A stretch of DNA of 64,000 bases, taken from positions 868,001 through 932,000 of the forward strand of contig JACGCN010000017.1 in the NCBI GenBank assembly GCA_014905825.1, given 5' to 3'. Made by a program: the position numbers and the translations under genes. Below are positions 1 to 12,200 of this stretch, in pieces. This DNA is from Lyophyllum atratum (Eukaryota; Basidiomycota; Agaricomycetes; Agaricales; Lyophyllaceae). How positions within the stretch are numbered: position 1 is the stretch's first letter; the number at the start of each line of letters is the position of its first letter. Under the pieces are notes generated by a model, which made no database searches, was not told where the DNA came from, and was given only the letters and a program-made list of their open reading frames with translations.

Positions 1-425
1 TGAGTTTGTAGCCCATTGTCTGGACACGGCGGCGGATGTTACAGAGACATTGCAATGCCCCTTAGAAGTCCTCATTGTGGCCGTGGAGGAAGCGGGAGAC
101 CATCTGCATTCCTCTCTAACGAGGTTCACTCAAACCTTCATCCATCACTCCGCCGACTGGACATCGTCGTTGACGACTCTACTAATTTGTGGCCCGGGAG
201 ACTCGGGAGGCGTGGTCCTCAACTCTCAAAAAATTTGCAATGCTCTCGAGGCTCTTTTTCGCTTAAAGCACTCCGAATCCTTGACATCTCATGGCTATAT
301 ACTGATCATCTCGATGATGACTGGTTTGCAGCTGCAGCTACAGCATGGCCGCATCTCGAGGCACTCAAGTTTTTCCTTAACTCTGTCCCTCACGTGACGT
401 TGGCAGGCTTGATCCCGTTGGTCAA

Positions 426-449
426 GTAGTAGTAGTAGTAGTAGTAGTA
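426..449. repeat. (GTA)8 microsatellite
   Basis: Eight perfect GTA units at the left junction of the insertion; read on the minus strand they form a (TAC)n tail. Confidence 0.9.
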
Positions 450-2092
450 TATTACTGGCATGGTCCAATCGCTGAACGCCAGGGTTCCGAGATTATCCCG
501 ATGATACGTACAGGCAAGCTATCTATATCTATTATACATCTTCGTCTCGGGCCTATAATCACAACTTCCAGCAAGCGAACGGGCTTCGACGTCGATCACT
601 GGACAGCCATGACTATGGGCATGGGGTGTACAACCCCGCTGAGATTTTCTCTTTTTTCAGGAGCGGGTGTATCATTCAAATGCAGCATTTTTCAGGAACA
701 TCAACTGGCACAGCCTCGAACCCAGCTGCTTCATGTGTGAATTTCGCAAAGGAGCAGGAGTCTTGCAAGTGCTTTTCTGTGAACACCGTTGGGTACAATG
801 AGGTAATTTGTCCGAAATGAAGCGACTTATGGCTTTGGAGGACAAACTGTGACTGGTTCGAATCTGTTTTGAAGAAGATACAATTTAGGGGAGTCTCATA
901 TTCACTTCGGATATAGGCTTGTGAGGTAGCGCAGAGAAACGAGAGTGAGTATGAATCTCCGAAACCGCAATGGTACCAAAGAGGTCTCTATAAACAGTGG
1001 TATTATCATTGACCTTCGATGTCAATCCAGGATTCGGCGGAGATATGGTGTCTGCAGTCGCCAGAGAATTTCTCCAGAGAAGGAAGATCGACATCAAGTA
1101 TAACCTCACATCCATGGCTACGGTGGGGGTCGATTTGTGCCATATACTAGAGCTTCTTGGCCTCCCAAGGGGGAAAATGCCTATGATAGACTCCGTATCT
1201 AGCGCTGTATTACCAACTGGACTTCGCTTGCTTTATTTTGGTAGTGTTTGAGAAAACAGTTGCACCGTTGGACGGCAGAGATCTGAGATACTGCCTCTGT
1301 GAACAGTGGTATGATTATTGTCCCTTTATGGTAAGAGACTGGCATCTTAGAACATTACAGGGCAGATCAACATCAAGGAAAGCTTCAAGCATAGTCCCGG
1401 TACACTTGGGACAGTGTGGAGGGTTCAATTTGATACTAGTGCTAATCAACTGTTCAAGCCTTGCTTCAATGCTTGCCTGATTTTCAACATGTTCTGCAGC
1501 AGTATTGCTTTGAGTAGACTGTGAATCTATAGGTGTGCTTGACAGTGATGTTTTGAGGACTGAATTGGGCTTGTAGCGGATGTGGACTTCCATTCTCAGG
1601 ACACTCCGAGTGGCAGTGCCACAGGCCGAAAAAGTAACCGCGATGTTTGGCTGTGTGGTGCGGGAGCATTTGATCTTGATCAACGGCCCGTCCGGCGTCC
1701 AGGCGTGACACGTGACGACCAGGGCAAAGGGTCCGTGTCCGCCATCGTTGTAAACGGCGCCGAGGCTAGTAGTAGTAGTGGCCCCAACAGTCCAGCTGTT
1801 CACCCCCGCTCGCAACCATTATCTACTGCTAGTGTAGTATCAAGAGGCCTTACAAGGTGTGACGGGTTTGGAGCACAATCAGCTAATAAGTGTTTTGTTG
1901 TGGCAGGTGGGAGTCCCAAAATCGATGGGCTGCCAATCGCTTTTTCATCGAACAGCGGATTTATACGCAGTATTTACACAACGAGCATCTATTGACTCTG
2001 AACGCAGATCGTCGTTTGCAGTCTGCTAAGCAGTACCTGAGTTAAGACGGGTTTTATCTGGTTTTCGAGTTTTTGATGATGGTGGTTGAGTT
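429..2092 (-). mobile_element. Unclassified 1,664-bp insertion flanked by a 7-bp duplication
   Basis: TCAAGTA occurs at 422-428 and again at 2093-2099, directly bordering this segment, and excision of one copy plus the segment restores the F-box reading frame. The left border is a (GTA)8 run at 426-449, which on the minus strand is a (TAC)n tail. A simple-repeat tail next to a target-site duplication is what target-primed retrotransposition leaves, so I place the element on the minus strand with its 3' end at 429. It has a minus-strand open frame at 1315-1815 (166 codons) with a CPKC motif and a later cysteine. I recognise no reverse transcriptase or transposase and no terminal inverted repeats. 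It may be a truncated or non-autonomous LINE/SINE-like element. Confidence 0.55.
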
Positions 2093-2415
2093 TCAAGTAC
2101 TGTCCTCAACTCACAGGTCTTTCACTTGCCGTTTGTGCCATACCATTCGATCTGGCGCTCCTGCAGCCTGGGATATGCAACACTTTGATTACCTCGATTG
2201 ACTTTTACAACCGTTGCCCGATTGAGAATCCGGTTGCCGTCTTTCGATGCCTGGTAGTCATGTTTCCAAACCTGAGATCCGTTGCAGGTGGCGGGTTTGA
2301 TTCGGCAACGAATCATGCGTGGGAGCGGGTCTGTAGTCTATTCGACGAGAGCGATTTGATTCGGGATATCGGTGCACGCAGCGACGACACTATCGATGCT
2401 GATGAATATTTTTGA

Positions 2416-2941
2416 GTACATTCCGAGTCGTCACTTCGATATTCTACCTCCTGATGTTCTTGCCCTTCAAAATTCATGTATTTCTGTCATTCACAAATAT
2501 CTCACTGTTTTCGCAATATTTTCGGCCTATATAAGACCCGGGACAAAGTGTAGAGACCGTAAACTTGCGCGTCGTAGTCTAAGTAATGGAGTCGTTCTCA
2601 CGGCTTTCATTCAGAAAGTCTGGTTTGGACCTCCACAACACGAATGCATTCTCGCCTAACCATCAAGGAAATGCAATCTCCCACTTTGAAACATCTCATA
2701 GCAGGCGCAACAAGTTTAAGACTTGTTAACATGCGATCCCCACCGGCATCTACCAACGAGCCATGTTATGATTCATCTTGCAAACTTCTTTGCTTCACTA
2801 TTGCGACAAGGTCTCCATACCCACCGACGGGCCAGTCTCCAGGTATGCTTGCAACAGAAGCAGGTAAATTTCCAAAGCTCCGACGGACTGAAATTCGAGT
2901 CGCCAGATGTCGAGATGGGCTAGGTACGTGAATACATCCTT
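2416..2941. other. Intergenic spacer
   Basis: No gene recognised. A TATA-like CTATATAAGA at about 2526 on the plus strand has no convincing coding sequence behind it. Confidence 0.5.
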
Positions 2942-5900
2942 TTAGACAAACTGGAGACGCTCATCAGTCCATCCAGGCTGCAGATACTTCGCGTCAAAAC
3001 CAGGGTCCCATGCACTCGCATACATGCCCAGAACGTTCCATTTCACATCCACCTTGGCACCTCCAGCGCTCTGTGACCACAGATTGAATCCAATCACGTT
3101 CGACCCGCGAACATTCAATATCCCTGGTGGTATGGGAAATGCGATTTGATGTCCAATTTGCGGGACGAACTTTCCATACTGATATCTATAGAGACAGATT
3201 CAGTTGATGTAGACCTCCGCGACAAATCACCAGACGTACCCATTCACATATAACTGTGCTCTCAGCAGACTGCCCGCCGGAGCAGTCAGTATGATCTCTA
3301 ATGATGCGTCATACCCTGCTGGTAGATCAATGTCTGATATCGTGCGGAAGAAGCCTATGGTCCCATTCCCAACACCATCTGATGGGGACCGTGAAGCCCA
3401 TGCCGAATCATCGAACCCGGGAAGATGCCAACCGAGGCGCTCAGCGTGGAGCCCACCCTCTGCTATCACTCCTCTCACGGGATCGATATTGCTTTCCCCG
3501 CCTGCATTGCCCGCTAAAGTCCATTTCGAGAAGGTTATGTTTGTGCCAGATACGAGTGATGCGCCCAAAATACCCCGCGGGAACAGCGCATCCGCACGCT
3601 GATCGTGTCCAGAGTGATCCATGACAACGGTGAGCACGTTTTCTCCAGAAGAAGACAGGGTAGCATTGGCGAAAGAAAGCGTCAGGCTACCGGAGACGGC
3701 GTTGACGCTTCCCGGGAAGCTTCCAATATAATCCCCGTTCAACCAAGCAGACCAGCCAAAGGCCGTACCTCCTTGCACGTTAAGCTTCGCAGCGGAAGCG
3801 TTGCCCGTAAAGCGACCACGGAAAAGCTGGACGCCAGTATGGAAGCCATAGTCGTCGGCGTACAGGACGGGCAAGGTCTGGGGTTTGGTAGGGTTGGGAG
3901 TGCTCATGTGGTCTGCCACGACCCATTTCGAATCATCGTAAGTCGCCTGGCGCTCGGGTAACGCATCGCTGTATTTCCAATTGGTTAATGCGAGCGACTT
4001 CTGCAAGGTCGCCGCGTCGAGCCCTGGCTTGGCCAAGGTAGCTTTGAGACTTCCGTAAGACGTCTTTTGGGTCTTGACCGCCTTTCCGTTCCATTGGATC
4101 TTGGTGACTTCCGCAGGGGCGAATATTTCGAGGACAGTGGATCCATCGAGATCACCCCTCACGACCGCAGTCGAATCGGAGAATGTGAGGGAGCGAACAA
4201 GGTATGGGCCAGTGGCGAAAACGACGTGGTCTGCAGTCACAATCGGATCATTGCTGAGGGTTGGGGCCCAAAACCTATAGGCAATGGTTCGCGGAAGTAG
4301 GAGGACGCGGAACTCATCAAACTGAAGGACACCCTGCGTCGTCTGTTGCTTGTATGAGACGACGAGATCCTCCCCAACCTGATGGAATGCCCCCCCAGTC
4401 CCTGAGACGACCTGGCGCCTGGCCGATCCGCCCTTGACCGCAAACTCCCCAGACTCTCCAGCAGGAAGCCAAAGAGCTAGCACGCTCTTCCCATCAATGA
4501 TAGAGTGGGAGAGAACCTCGGCAGTCGAGTATACGAGAGAATTCTCGCCGAACCTGAAATCTGTCACTACGATTTTGCTCTGACGACCGCTCAACCGGAC
4601 GGGAGCAGCGAATTGGGGGATGGTGATGTTGCCTATAGATGTGGCGACGTTTACTTTGAAGTCTGTGGTTTCCTGCGACGCGCTGATGTTGTGTCTCGTA
4701 ATATAGAAGCCAGCCTGCGTCTCTGGGTTTCGAAGTTCGGTCGCGCCTACGGTGGGTACGGTAGTGTATGATGTGGAGAATCCGATTCGGTCGGTCATGG
4801 TTAGGTCCTGCGCGGCGCGGAAGAAGAATCCAAGTAATTTAGTTTCGTAGTACTTGTCCGAGATTTGCCTCGATTCTTGGATCGGTGCAGAGTAGTCGTA
4901 ACTTGTCCCGACGAGGTTTGTAGCTGTCGCTGCTGTATCAGGGAGACCGCAAGGAAATGAATCACGAGGTTGTTGACGTACCGAGCCCACCCCAGTTCGT
5001 TCCTCCATAGAGCACTGAAGATAGCTTCGTCAGATTGCGAGGTGTGTCGCGACTTCACGACCTACTATATAAGCTGGCCATTGTGATTCTTTCCGCAGCT
5101 AAATGCCGATAGAACACATTCACAAATTCAGGCCCAAGGTTTGCAGGGCAACCGCCTTGCGGACCTCCCCTGTTTTGTTGCTCGAGGTCAACATTCGCTT
5201 TAACATATGGGATGATGTCCTTACCAAGGGTTATACGAACCACCTTGGAACTCGGGGATAAACGACGGCTGAGTTGGAGACACTTGGTTAAAGTGGTCAT
5301 GATAGTCGACGACGTTGAAGGTGAGGTCTTTCAGCCCGCATTCGGCAAGATTACATGACCTGTTCAGGGTGCCATTGGCGGATTTCTCGTTTAAGAGGAT
5401 GATTAGGAAACATACCAGCATGCGGGATACGAGTCTACACCTATTTATACATTTCAGCATGTACCAGTGACGTGAAGGAATGATTCGCTGCTCACCGTAA
5501 AGGTCTTGTTGACCGGGGCCGGGGAGGTAGTCTGTTGACCACGATTTCGCTACATGACGGAGGCTCTTCAGGCGAGCTTCGCACGTTCTTCAAAGGAGAC
5601 AAACATACAGTTCATGTTAGGCGCATTGGTTATGATAGGCTAACGCGACCCATTTAGCGACCAGAACGGCTGAACGAAGCCAGCGACGACTTACCATGAT
5701 CACGTTATTCTCTCGCGTGTTGTTTTCTAAAGCCTAGTAGGAAATGGAGAGTTCAGGTCAGGTAACTGGTAGGAAATGTCCTCTTGCGTACCACCATATA
5801 ATCGACCAAGGGCGTGTTTAAACTGCCATTTCCATTCCTTTGGCAACAAATCTCATTTTCGATTTGTTGCAGCAACTGTAAAAAATAGCCGTGTATTCGC

Positions 5901-6735
5901 AGTCAGAATCGGGTTTCATCTCATATGCCAAGAACGAGAGATGACGAAACTGACAATAGTACCGCCTTTCCTGAGCTGATACTTCGCAGCAATCTGGTTC
6001 AGGGCTGTCATGAATGGCTTCCACGCAGCCGTATACCGCGGGTCGTTGTTGCGCAGGCCACCGTAAGCACCGGTGGTTGTCCACAGCGCAAAACCTCCCG
6101 CGGTGGTTTCTGCACTGTTTGGCGGTGTCTCGTTAGTTGGCCTTCCGTAGGGATAATGCATGAACGATAGAACGCTAGCTCACTTGACGTAGGGTCCTCC
6201 TCGGAGAGTGACGAATAAGCCAACTTCGTTGGCCAGTTCAAATATCTTGGCAATATCGCGAGCACCAGTTTCGAAGTCGACGGTGGAGTTGTTCGGGGCA
6301 TGGAAAGCCCAGTGACTACCCATCATATTAACATGCAAATACGCCGAAGATTCAAAAATGCGAGACTGACGAGTACACGGAGACTGTGTTGAAGCCCGCC
6401 GCTTTGATTTTCTCCAAAACTATGAGTGGTCTGAGACACACCATGATGCGTAGGAATGTAATCACGTACGGTCGCGCCAGACTTCTGGTACTGGAATCCG
6501 CCCTACACACCAGAAGTTCAGATTTTAAACTTATACGGTTGAGAAACAAGCGCATCTCACAATAATGAAACTCCCCAGACCATACGAACGTGCGCTGACC
6601 ATTCACAGATAACGAATAGTGATCCCATTGCACCGCGTCCGTGAAACCATTTTGATGGACAGGCCACTGCGAGGTTGCTGCTGCCAGTGGCGCGAATATT
6701 GAAACAGAGCTGAAAAGCGCGAAGAAAGTTCGCAT
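2942..6735 (-). CDS. Secreted beta-galactosidase, GH35 family
   Basis: The product should hydrolyse terminal beta-galactosyl residues outside the cell. I resolved 15 exons (minus strand): 6735-6561, 6502-6470, 6419-6371, 6315-6184, 6114-5955, 5875-5792, 5733-5695, 5639-5609, 5549-5496, 5434-5416, 5359-5225, 5169-5066, 5014-4982, 4932-3240 and 3185-2942. All junctions are GT-AG and in phase and give 994 residues, the usual size for fungal GH35. The start carries a signal peptide ([20 protein letters not shown]). GH35 landmarks follow: [18 protein letters not shown] with the acid/base Glu, [15 protein letters not shown] with the nucleophile Glu, and YGGTNWGGL. The large exon holds the beta-sandwich domains, with several N-glycosylation sites. 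The 19-bp exon 5434-5416 is the weakest call. The gene diverges from the gene at 7320. Confidence 0.93.
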
Positions 6736-7319
6736 ATTTGTGGCTTTGCGCCATCCCCCACAAAGGAAAGCCGTTATGTATGCGCTCGATGTCCCGTAAG
6801 CGAAGCTGGGCGGGCCGAAAAAGATATAGAAGCGGAAGCATGACCGCATCACCAGACAAGGAAGAAGCTCAAGTAAATTGAGAAGGGAGAACATTCACAC
6901 ATCGGATGCATCTCGGAGAAAATGAAGCCCTGTTCTCAGGTAACCACTAAGTTGAGCATGTGGCCTCTTCGTGAGACAGATGCTCACTTTCGTTGCATTT
7001 ATGCGTCGTTAGAAAGACTGTCACTGATCCACCAACTCCCACTTCGACCCCATGGGCAACTTGTATCTGTTCTGCATCTTCCCATAGCTTGCTCAATCCT
7101 TTCACTTATCGCGCGGGGAAGAGAGCAAGAAATGCGATGGCGAATTTAAAGAGGCTCGCGGACGGGCGGAGGAACAACGTAGATACTTAGCAAGGGATGA
7201 GAGCTGGATGAGAGCAATAGACAGGAGCATCGGACATTCCCGACTCGATTCAAGCCCCGGCACTATATATGCGCGTGCTTCATTTCTCCTAGACTGGAAC
7301 AACGACGTTGAGGGCCGCC
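6736..7319. promoter_or_regulatory. Divergent promoter region
   Basis: This 584-bp spacer separates the divergent beta-galactosidase and membrane-protein genes, so it should hold both promoters. A TATA-box match (CTATATATG) lies at 7263-7271, about 50 bp before the ATG at 7320. I see no clear TATA on the other side. Confidence 0.45.
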
Positions 7320-8838
7320 ATGTCGGCACCACTTATCTGCGACTTCGTTTCTCTGGTATGCTTATCGTTCATCAATCGAATTATGTGCCGGTACCCCTTG
7401 TAAACGCTCACATGCCACATGAAAACATAGGCTGCCGAAAACACCGGCACCGTTATTGAACGCGTCGACTCAGATCGCACCGACGAATCGCCCTTTGGTT
7501 CAGCGCTCACGACGCCCATCGATGAGGACGTTGAACTTTTTCCGGGAATTCAGCAACGACTGCTCGCTAAAGACCTCGAACCACACATTCATGGAGCGCC
7601 GGTCTATCTCGGCCCACATGGAGCAGGACTCGATACGCAAGGATTCCTGAAGGTCACACAGACTGAGGACAAGGTATGAGGCCCAAGATGTTACGGACTC
7701 TATGGATCCTCGGCACCAATGCGTCCCTTGACGCCCTCGTTCCCCTTTGCAGCTCTCAGTTGGTGATGCGCTCAAAGCGGCGCCGACCCCATCACCTTCG
7801 CTGGACGAGCTCAGTATCTATGACAACTCAAAGGACAATTTGCTCAATGCGCATGATTCTCGTCTCCGCGCAGGAGTGAGATACTTTCCTTCTCGTCCTC
7901 ACTCCGGTGCAAGCTAATGTGGGATTCTGACGGAAGAGTATCTACAGCCAGCCCAATCGACCTCTTGACATCCCAGGCGAAACTCCTGACGCGCAGCTTG
8001 CAGAATATGTTGGCTACACACTATGTTCAGACGCTCCGTGGATGCTGACCTATGGGTTCCGTGTTACAGCCGTTCTTCGACCCTCTGCCGGGCCCCCGGT
8101 CCCCTCCCGCCTCCGCCGTCGCTGAAACCGGTTCGCCCGCATTAGACGCCACGAAAAAGGTCTGCTTTCGATTTAAGACGTCCCGTACCACGCTGAACTG
8201 CTCTTCCTTTATAGCCGCTTGCTGAATCTTCTGTCAGTCCGAACGCCAAAGCCTCCGCCGAAACTGCCCGGGATCTCTTCTCTGTACTCCCCTTTGCACA
8301 TAAGACACCGTCCTTCGATGACCTCGCTCTCGCAAACGACATTCTCAACTCAACCCTTTCGCATTTCTCTTACCGCAACATAGTCCCCACTCTCCTCCGA
8401 GTCATCCTCTTTCTTCCTTGGTGTGTCCTCGCCGGTGGAGCCATCCTGCTCTTCACTGCCCACCTCGAAACTGTCATTTTTGGTCCCGGCTTTACCGCAT
8501 CCCCGAAAGGAATCCACCGTTTCGCATTTTTCGCAGACGTCGCGTCAGAGTTGGTTAGCATCTTTGTCATGAGCCTCGTGGTTTTCTGGTATATGTTTCC
8601 CTCTGCGGGGCTCTTGGTGGTTGGCGGCGTTCTGGCACAGGCGATATATGTGTGGCACGGGTTTGAGCTTGATCGCCGCGTGCCGCTTGGTGAGGACGAT
8701 CGGCAGACGGTGTATCTGGTCTGGAAACAGTATAGGTTTGCGGATGCGCTTATGGGCATGGTGAGCACGGAGAAGGGCTTCTTTACTGCGGGCGCTGGCA
8801 ACGGCGAGGTCGACACGGAGGATGAGAAAGGTTTGTAG
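7320..8838 (+). CDS. Conserved fungal membrane protein of unknown function, 395 aa
   Basis: Six exons splice in phase: 7320-7355, 7431-7673, 7753-7875, 7937-8008, 8070-8159 and 8215-8838, with a stop at 8836-8838. The first ~190 residues are polar, acidic and Pro/Ser-rich. The last exon has at least three hydrophobic stretches (around IVPTLLRVILFLPWCVLAGG, ELVSIFVMSLVVFWYMF and GLLVVGGVLAQAIYVW), giving a C-terminal membrane domain, then an acidic tail. I do not recognise the family. The fourth donor (GTTGGC at 8009) is non-consensus, but it is the only reading that keeps the frame. The ATG lies about 50 bp behind a TATA box. The ABC transporter follows on the same strand after a ~380 bp gap. 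Confidence 0.7.
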
Positions 8839-9221
8839 CGCTCTTACAGTTCCCTTTGGCTCGCATCATTTGTACTTCGTGAAATGTCTGGCTTGTATCC
8901 TCTTGTTCTGTATTACCTTTGTAGCGTTTCGCGCAATCACTGCATCCAGTGACTGTCTTCCTGTGTAATTCAGCAATAATATTCTCCACGCGATTGCGTT
9001 TCGTTCTTGTCTTTTCTAGAACAATCACTGCCTCAAACTTCTCAATATGCTCCTACTTATGTACTCCCGCAACCAATTTATGTATCTGACTTGAAGTTCT
9101 GACCCAGTTCTGACCACCAAACTTTCGACCAAGTGTTCCGATTGATCGGGGATGTCACGGTCAAGTGTTTATTATTAGCGCGAGCTGTGGCTGTGCCGAT
9201 CACCCCTCTTCAACAACCCTC

Positions 9222-12200
9222 ATGGGCGTCGTGCTCTGCAGCGATGGCGGTCTTTTTGACTTCCGGGACCCCTGCGTGCGCTCCTCGTGGAGCTCTCTAC
9301 TCCCTGCAATATTCGTTTTCTGCATATGCCTCTTCTCGATACCCCTTCCGGCCCCAGCGAAGAAGGTCTTCGACACCCTCACACGTCCATTCAAGACCTA
9401 CCTCACTCTAGATGAGGCCGAGGCTCTAGATACGGATGCAGCTGCGGGCGACACGGTGGAGGGTGACGAGGATGTTGATTTCAAAGCTGACGTGGCATCG
9501 TCGCCTGCGGTCCCGCTTTGGCGCACACTCGTATTCGTACTGACCGGACTCACGGAGACCCTCTTCTGGCTCGCGTACGGGTCCTACCGGATTATAGAAT
9601 CCCCTTCAGATGTATGGGGGGCTGCTAGAACGTTCCTGGTCGGGGCATCGTGGCTGTACACAGTTTTCCGCCCGATCGTGCGACCCACAGCGACCGCGCC
9701 GTTCGACCTGTTCGCGCTATATCTCTTCTTATTCATTGGCGCTCTGCTACAAGTCGGAGGAGCGGTGTACGATCATCAAGTGTTTGGGGATAGCTGGCCG
9801 GCGGGGGTAGTGTTGGGGGCGCTGTGGGGGAATCTGATCATAGTTGGAGCCTTGGTTAATGTCGTGGCTAGCATGCCGTTGGCGGTGCCGAGTAAGAGGG
9901 TTCACAGGGATAAAATTGTGCGTGGTTATATGAGCTTCTGGAATGGGTTGTTGACGACAGCTACAGGGCCTATCCATCTCTCCAGAGGACTACACTTCAC
10001 TGTGGGGTTGGGTTACTTTCAACTGGGTCTACCCTCTAGTGCAACGCGTAAGCCTTCGCGTCGTTTTACCTCATTCAGTGCTCACAACCTCTCAGGGACG
10101 CAATACTACCTTAAATGAGAAGGACATATGGTCGCTCAGCCCAACCATGCAGTCCCGAGCCATCTTCATCAAATTTGTGACCATCCAGTCCGTTTCAAAT
10201 AGCTCACACATCTATCAATGGCTTACATACTTCCAGGCGCTCTACGCTTCTCCGCCGGCTCTGGGCCGCCAATTCGCTGGACCTCATGTACGCTCTTCTT
10301 TACATCATCCACGTCCTTCCTCCCGGCTGACGACTGTTTATAGCCTTGACTTCTTACTGACAGTCGTCAGTGTCACCTTCAACTACGCCGGGCCATTCTT
10401 CCTCAAGTACAACCTTTTCTTCCTTGCCGTGTCGCTAGTATGCTAATATAGAATAGACGGATTCTAGATGCCATTGATCTCGATACGCCAACGCCTGAAA
10501 CTCGCACGCGGGCGTACATCTACGCCTTCCTCGCTTTCACATGCTCCATATGCAAGGTCCGTAGCCCTCTTTTCTTTACCTTAGTTGCCTAACGTGTTCA
10601 TAGGCTCAAGCGGACGTGCAACATCTGTGGTTCGGGCGCCGTGCGGCGACGCGCATCCGGTCTGAGCTCATGGCAGCAATCTACGACAAGGCGCTCAAGC
10701 GCAAGGACTTTTCTGGGATCATTGATAGAGGGAAGCAGGCCGAGAAGGAGGCCGAGGCTGCTACCTCCAGTACGTTTTCGTTTTTGCAGACTTAGCTCTT
10801 TTCTGACTATTTTGTGCAGAGAAGAGTAGTAAGGAGCGTAAACGTGCGGAGAAGGAGAAGGCTGCGAAAGCTGATGATCCGAAGGCTGGAGCGGATGTAG
10901 GCAAGATTGTGAACTTGATGGCTGGAGACGCGAATCGGGTATGTGGGAACGCCATCTTTCGACTTGTCCCTATCTCATTGTATCTCAGGTCTCACAAACG
11001 GTATCGGCATCGTACTTTATCTATGGCGCACCGTTCGAAATTCTGATCGCAGGAACGTTCCTTTACCAGTGCGTATGCCTCTTGCCTTTTCTCGATGAGG
11101 TGCTAAGCTCTTTGCTATAGACTACTGGGCTGGAGCGCGTTCTCTGGTTTCTTCATTCTCCTTGCAGGATGGCCTCTTAATAGCTACATCGCCCGCCGGA
11201 GTATCCGCATCCAGAAAGGTGTTCTTACCGCCAGAGACAAACGAATGGGGGTGTTGAACGAGCTCATTGGTGCTGTGAAGTTCATCAAGTTCTTTGCGTG
11301 GGAGGAGAGGTGGATTGGACGGGCCTTGGGTGCTAGGGAGGTGGAGATGCAGTGGATGATCAAAGGTGAGTTCTTCGTCGCGGTCTGGTGGGCTTTTTGC
11401 TGAAGGATCTGCAACTAGCTCGGGTTAACTCGGTCATGTTTGGTCTCCTGTGGACATGTGCCCCGATTTTGGTCTCCATTATTTCGTTCTTTACGTATGT
11501 CGTGCAGGGCAAGGAGCTGTCTATTTCGATTGCGTTTACGGTTCGTTTCGGATATGCTCTTCCTGCCCAACGTGTACTGAGACGATGTCGATACTTTACA
11601 GTCTATCGCTCTGTTCAATATGGTCAGGTAAGGCCTTCATTGGTTTTCCCGCTGAGACGAATCAGCTGACTAAACCTTCGACGCCAGGGCACCGCTCAAC
11701 GTCGTCCCCGCCTGGATCGTGCAAATTCTACAGGTACGTATACGTTCTCTTTGCCCATGCACCTTTTACAAGAGGCCGACTAATGTTCCTCTTCCTGCAG
11801 ACTGGTGTCGCTCTCAACCGCATCGCAGTTTATCTCGACGAAGACGAGGTCACCCCACAGGTCTCCTCGCTCAAGAAAGATGCGTCCCAACCACCGCCAG
11901 CCGATGAGGAAGAAGGCCTCGGGCTCGAGAACGCGTCGTTGAAATGGAATGAAGTCGAGGAGGCTGATAAAGATGGGAAGGTGAAGGATAACGGGACGGA
12001 TGCGAGCGACACTTCGGGTGCCTCGCCCTCTATAGGGGACGATGTGAGCATCATCGTCGAAAGCCCATCTGCCATGAGTGCGGCGTCATTGGCAGAGGCC
12101 ATGGACCACCGCTTCGAGTTGCGGGATATCAGTGTTCGGTTCCCCGAGGGCGAGCTTTCTGTGATCACTGGACCTACGGCATCTGGAAAGACTGCACTAC

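Larger units (their letters stand above)
2..2415 (+). pseudogene. F-box/LRR-type protein, 3' part, broken by a frameshift and a 1.66-kb insertion
   Basis: The window opens inside the gene; the frame is open from base 2. Positions 2 to about 262 read in one frame and end in NALEALFRLK. The rest of the typical agaricomycete F-box/LRR pattern (KALRILDISW, then AWPHLEALKFF and LAGLIPLV) continues in the next frame to base 428, which fits loss of one base near 262. At 429-2092 foreign DNA interrupts the gene. The reading then resumes at 2100 with CPQLTGLSLAVC and runs to the stop at 2413-2415. The last part has the family's usual ending (IENPVAVFRCLVVMFPNLRS). Removing the insert and one copy of TCAAGTA joins LIPLVK to YCPQLTGL in frame. 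The intact protein would be a predicted SCF substrate adaptor; this copy cannot make one. Confidence 0.75.

Noticed and set aside
826..866. Box B-like GGTTCGAATCTG with a weak box A inside the insertion, suggesting a SINE promoter
   Set aside because: The box A match is poor, the spacing is too short, and the orientation is opposite to the (TAC)n tail.
2520..2545. TATA-like element CTATATAAGA
   Set aside because: No plausible plus-strand gene follows it.
9165..9221. N-terminal extension of the ABC transporter
   Set aside because: It has no ATG (the frame opens with GTG) and the ATG at 9222 gives a normal ABCC N-terminus.
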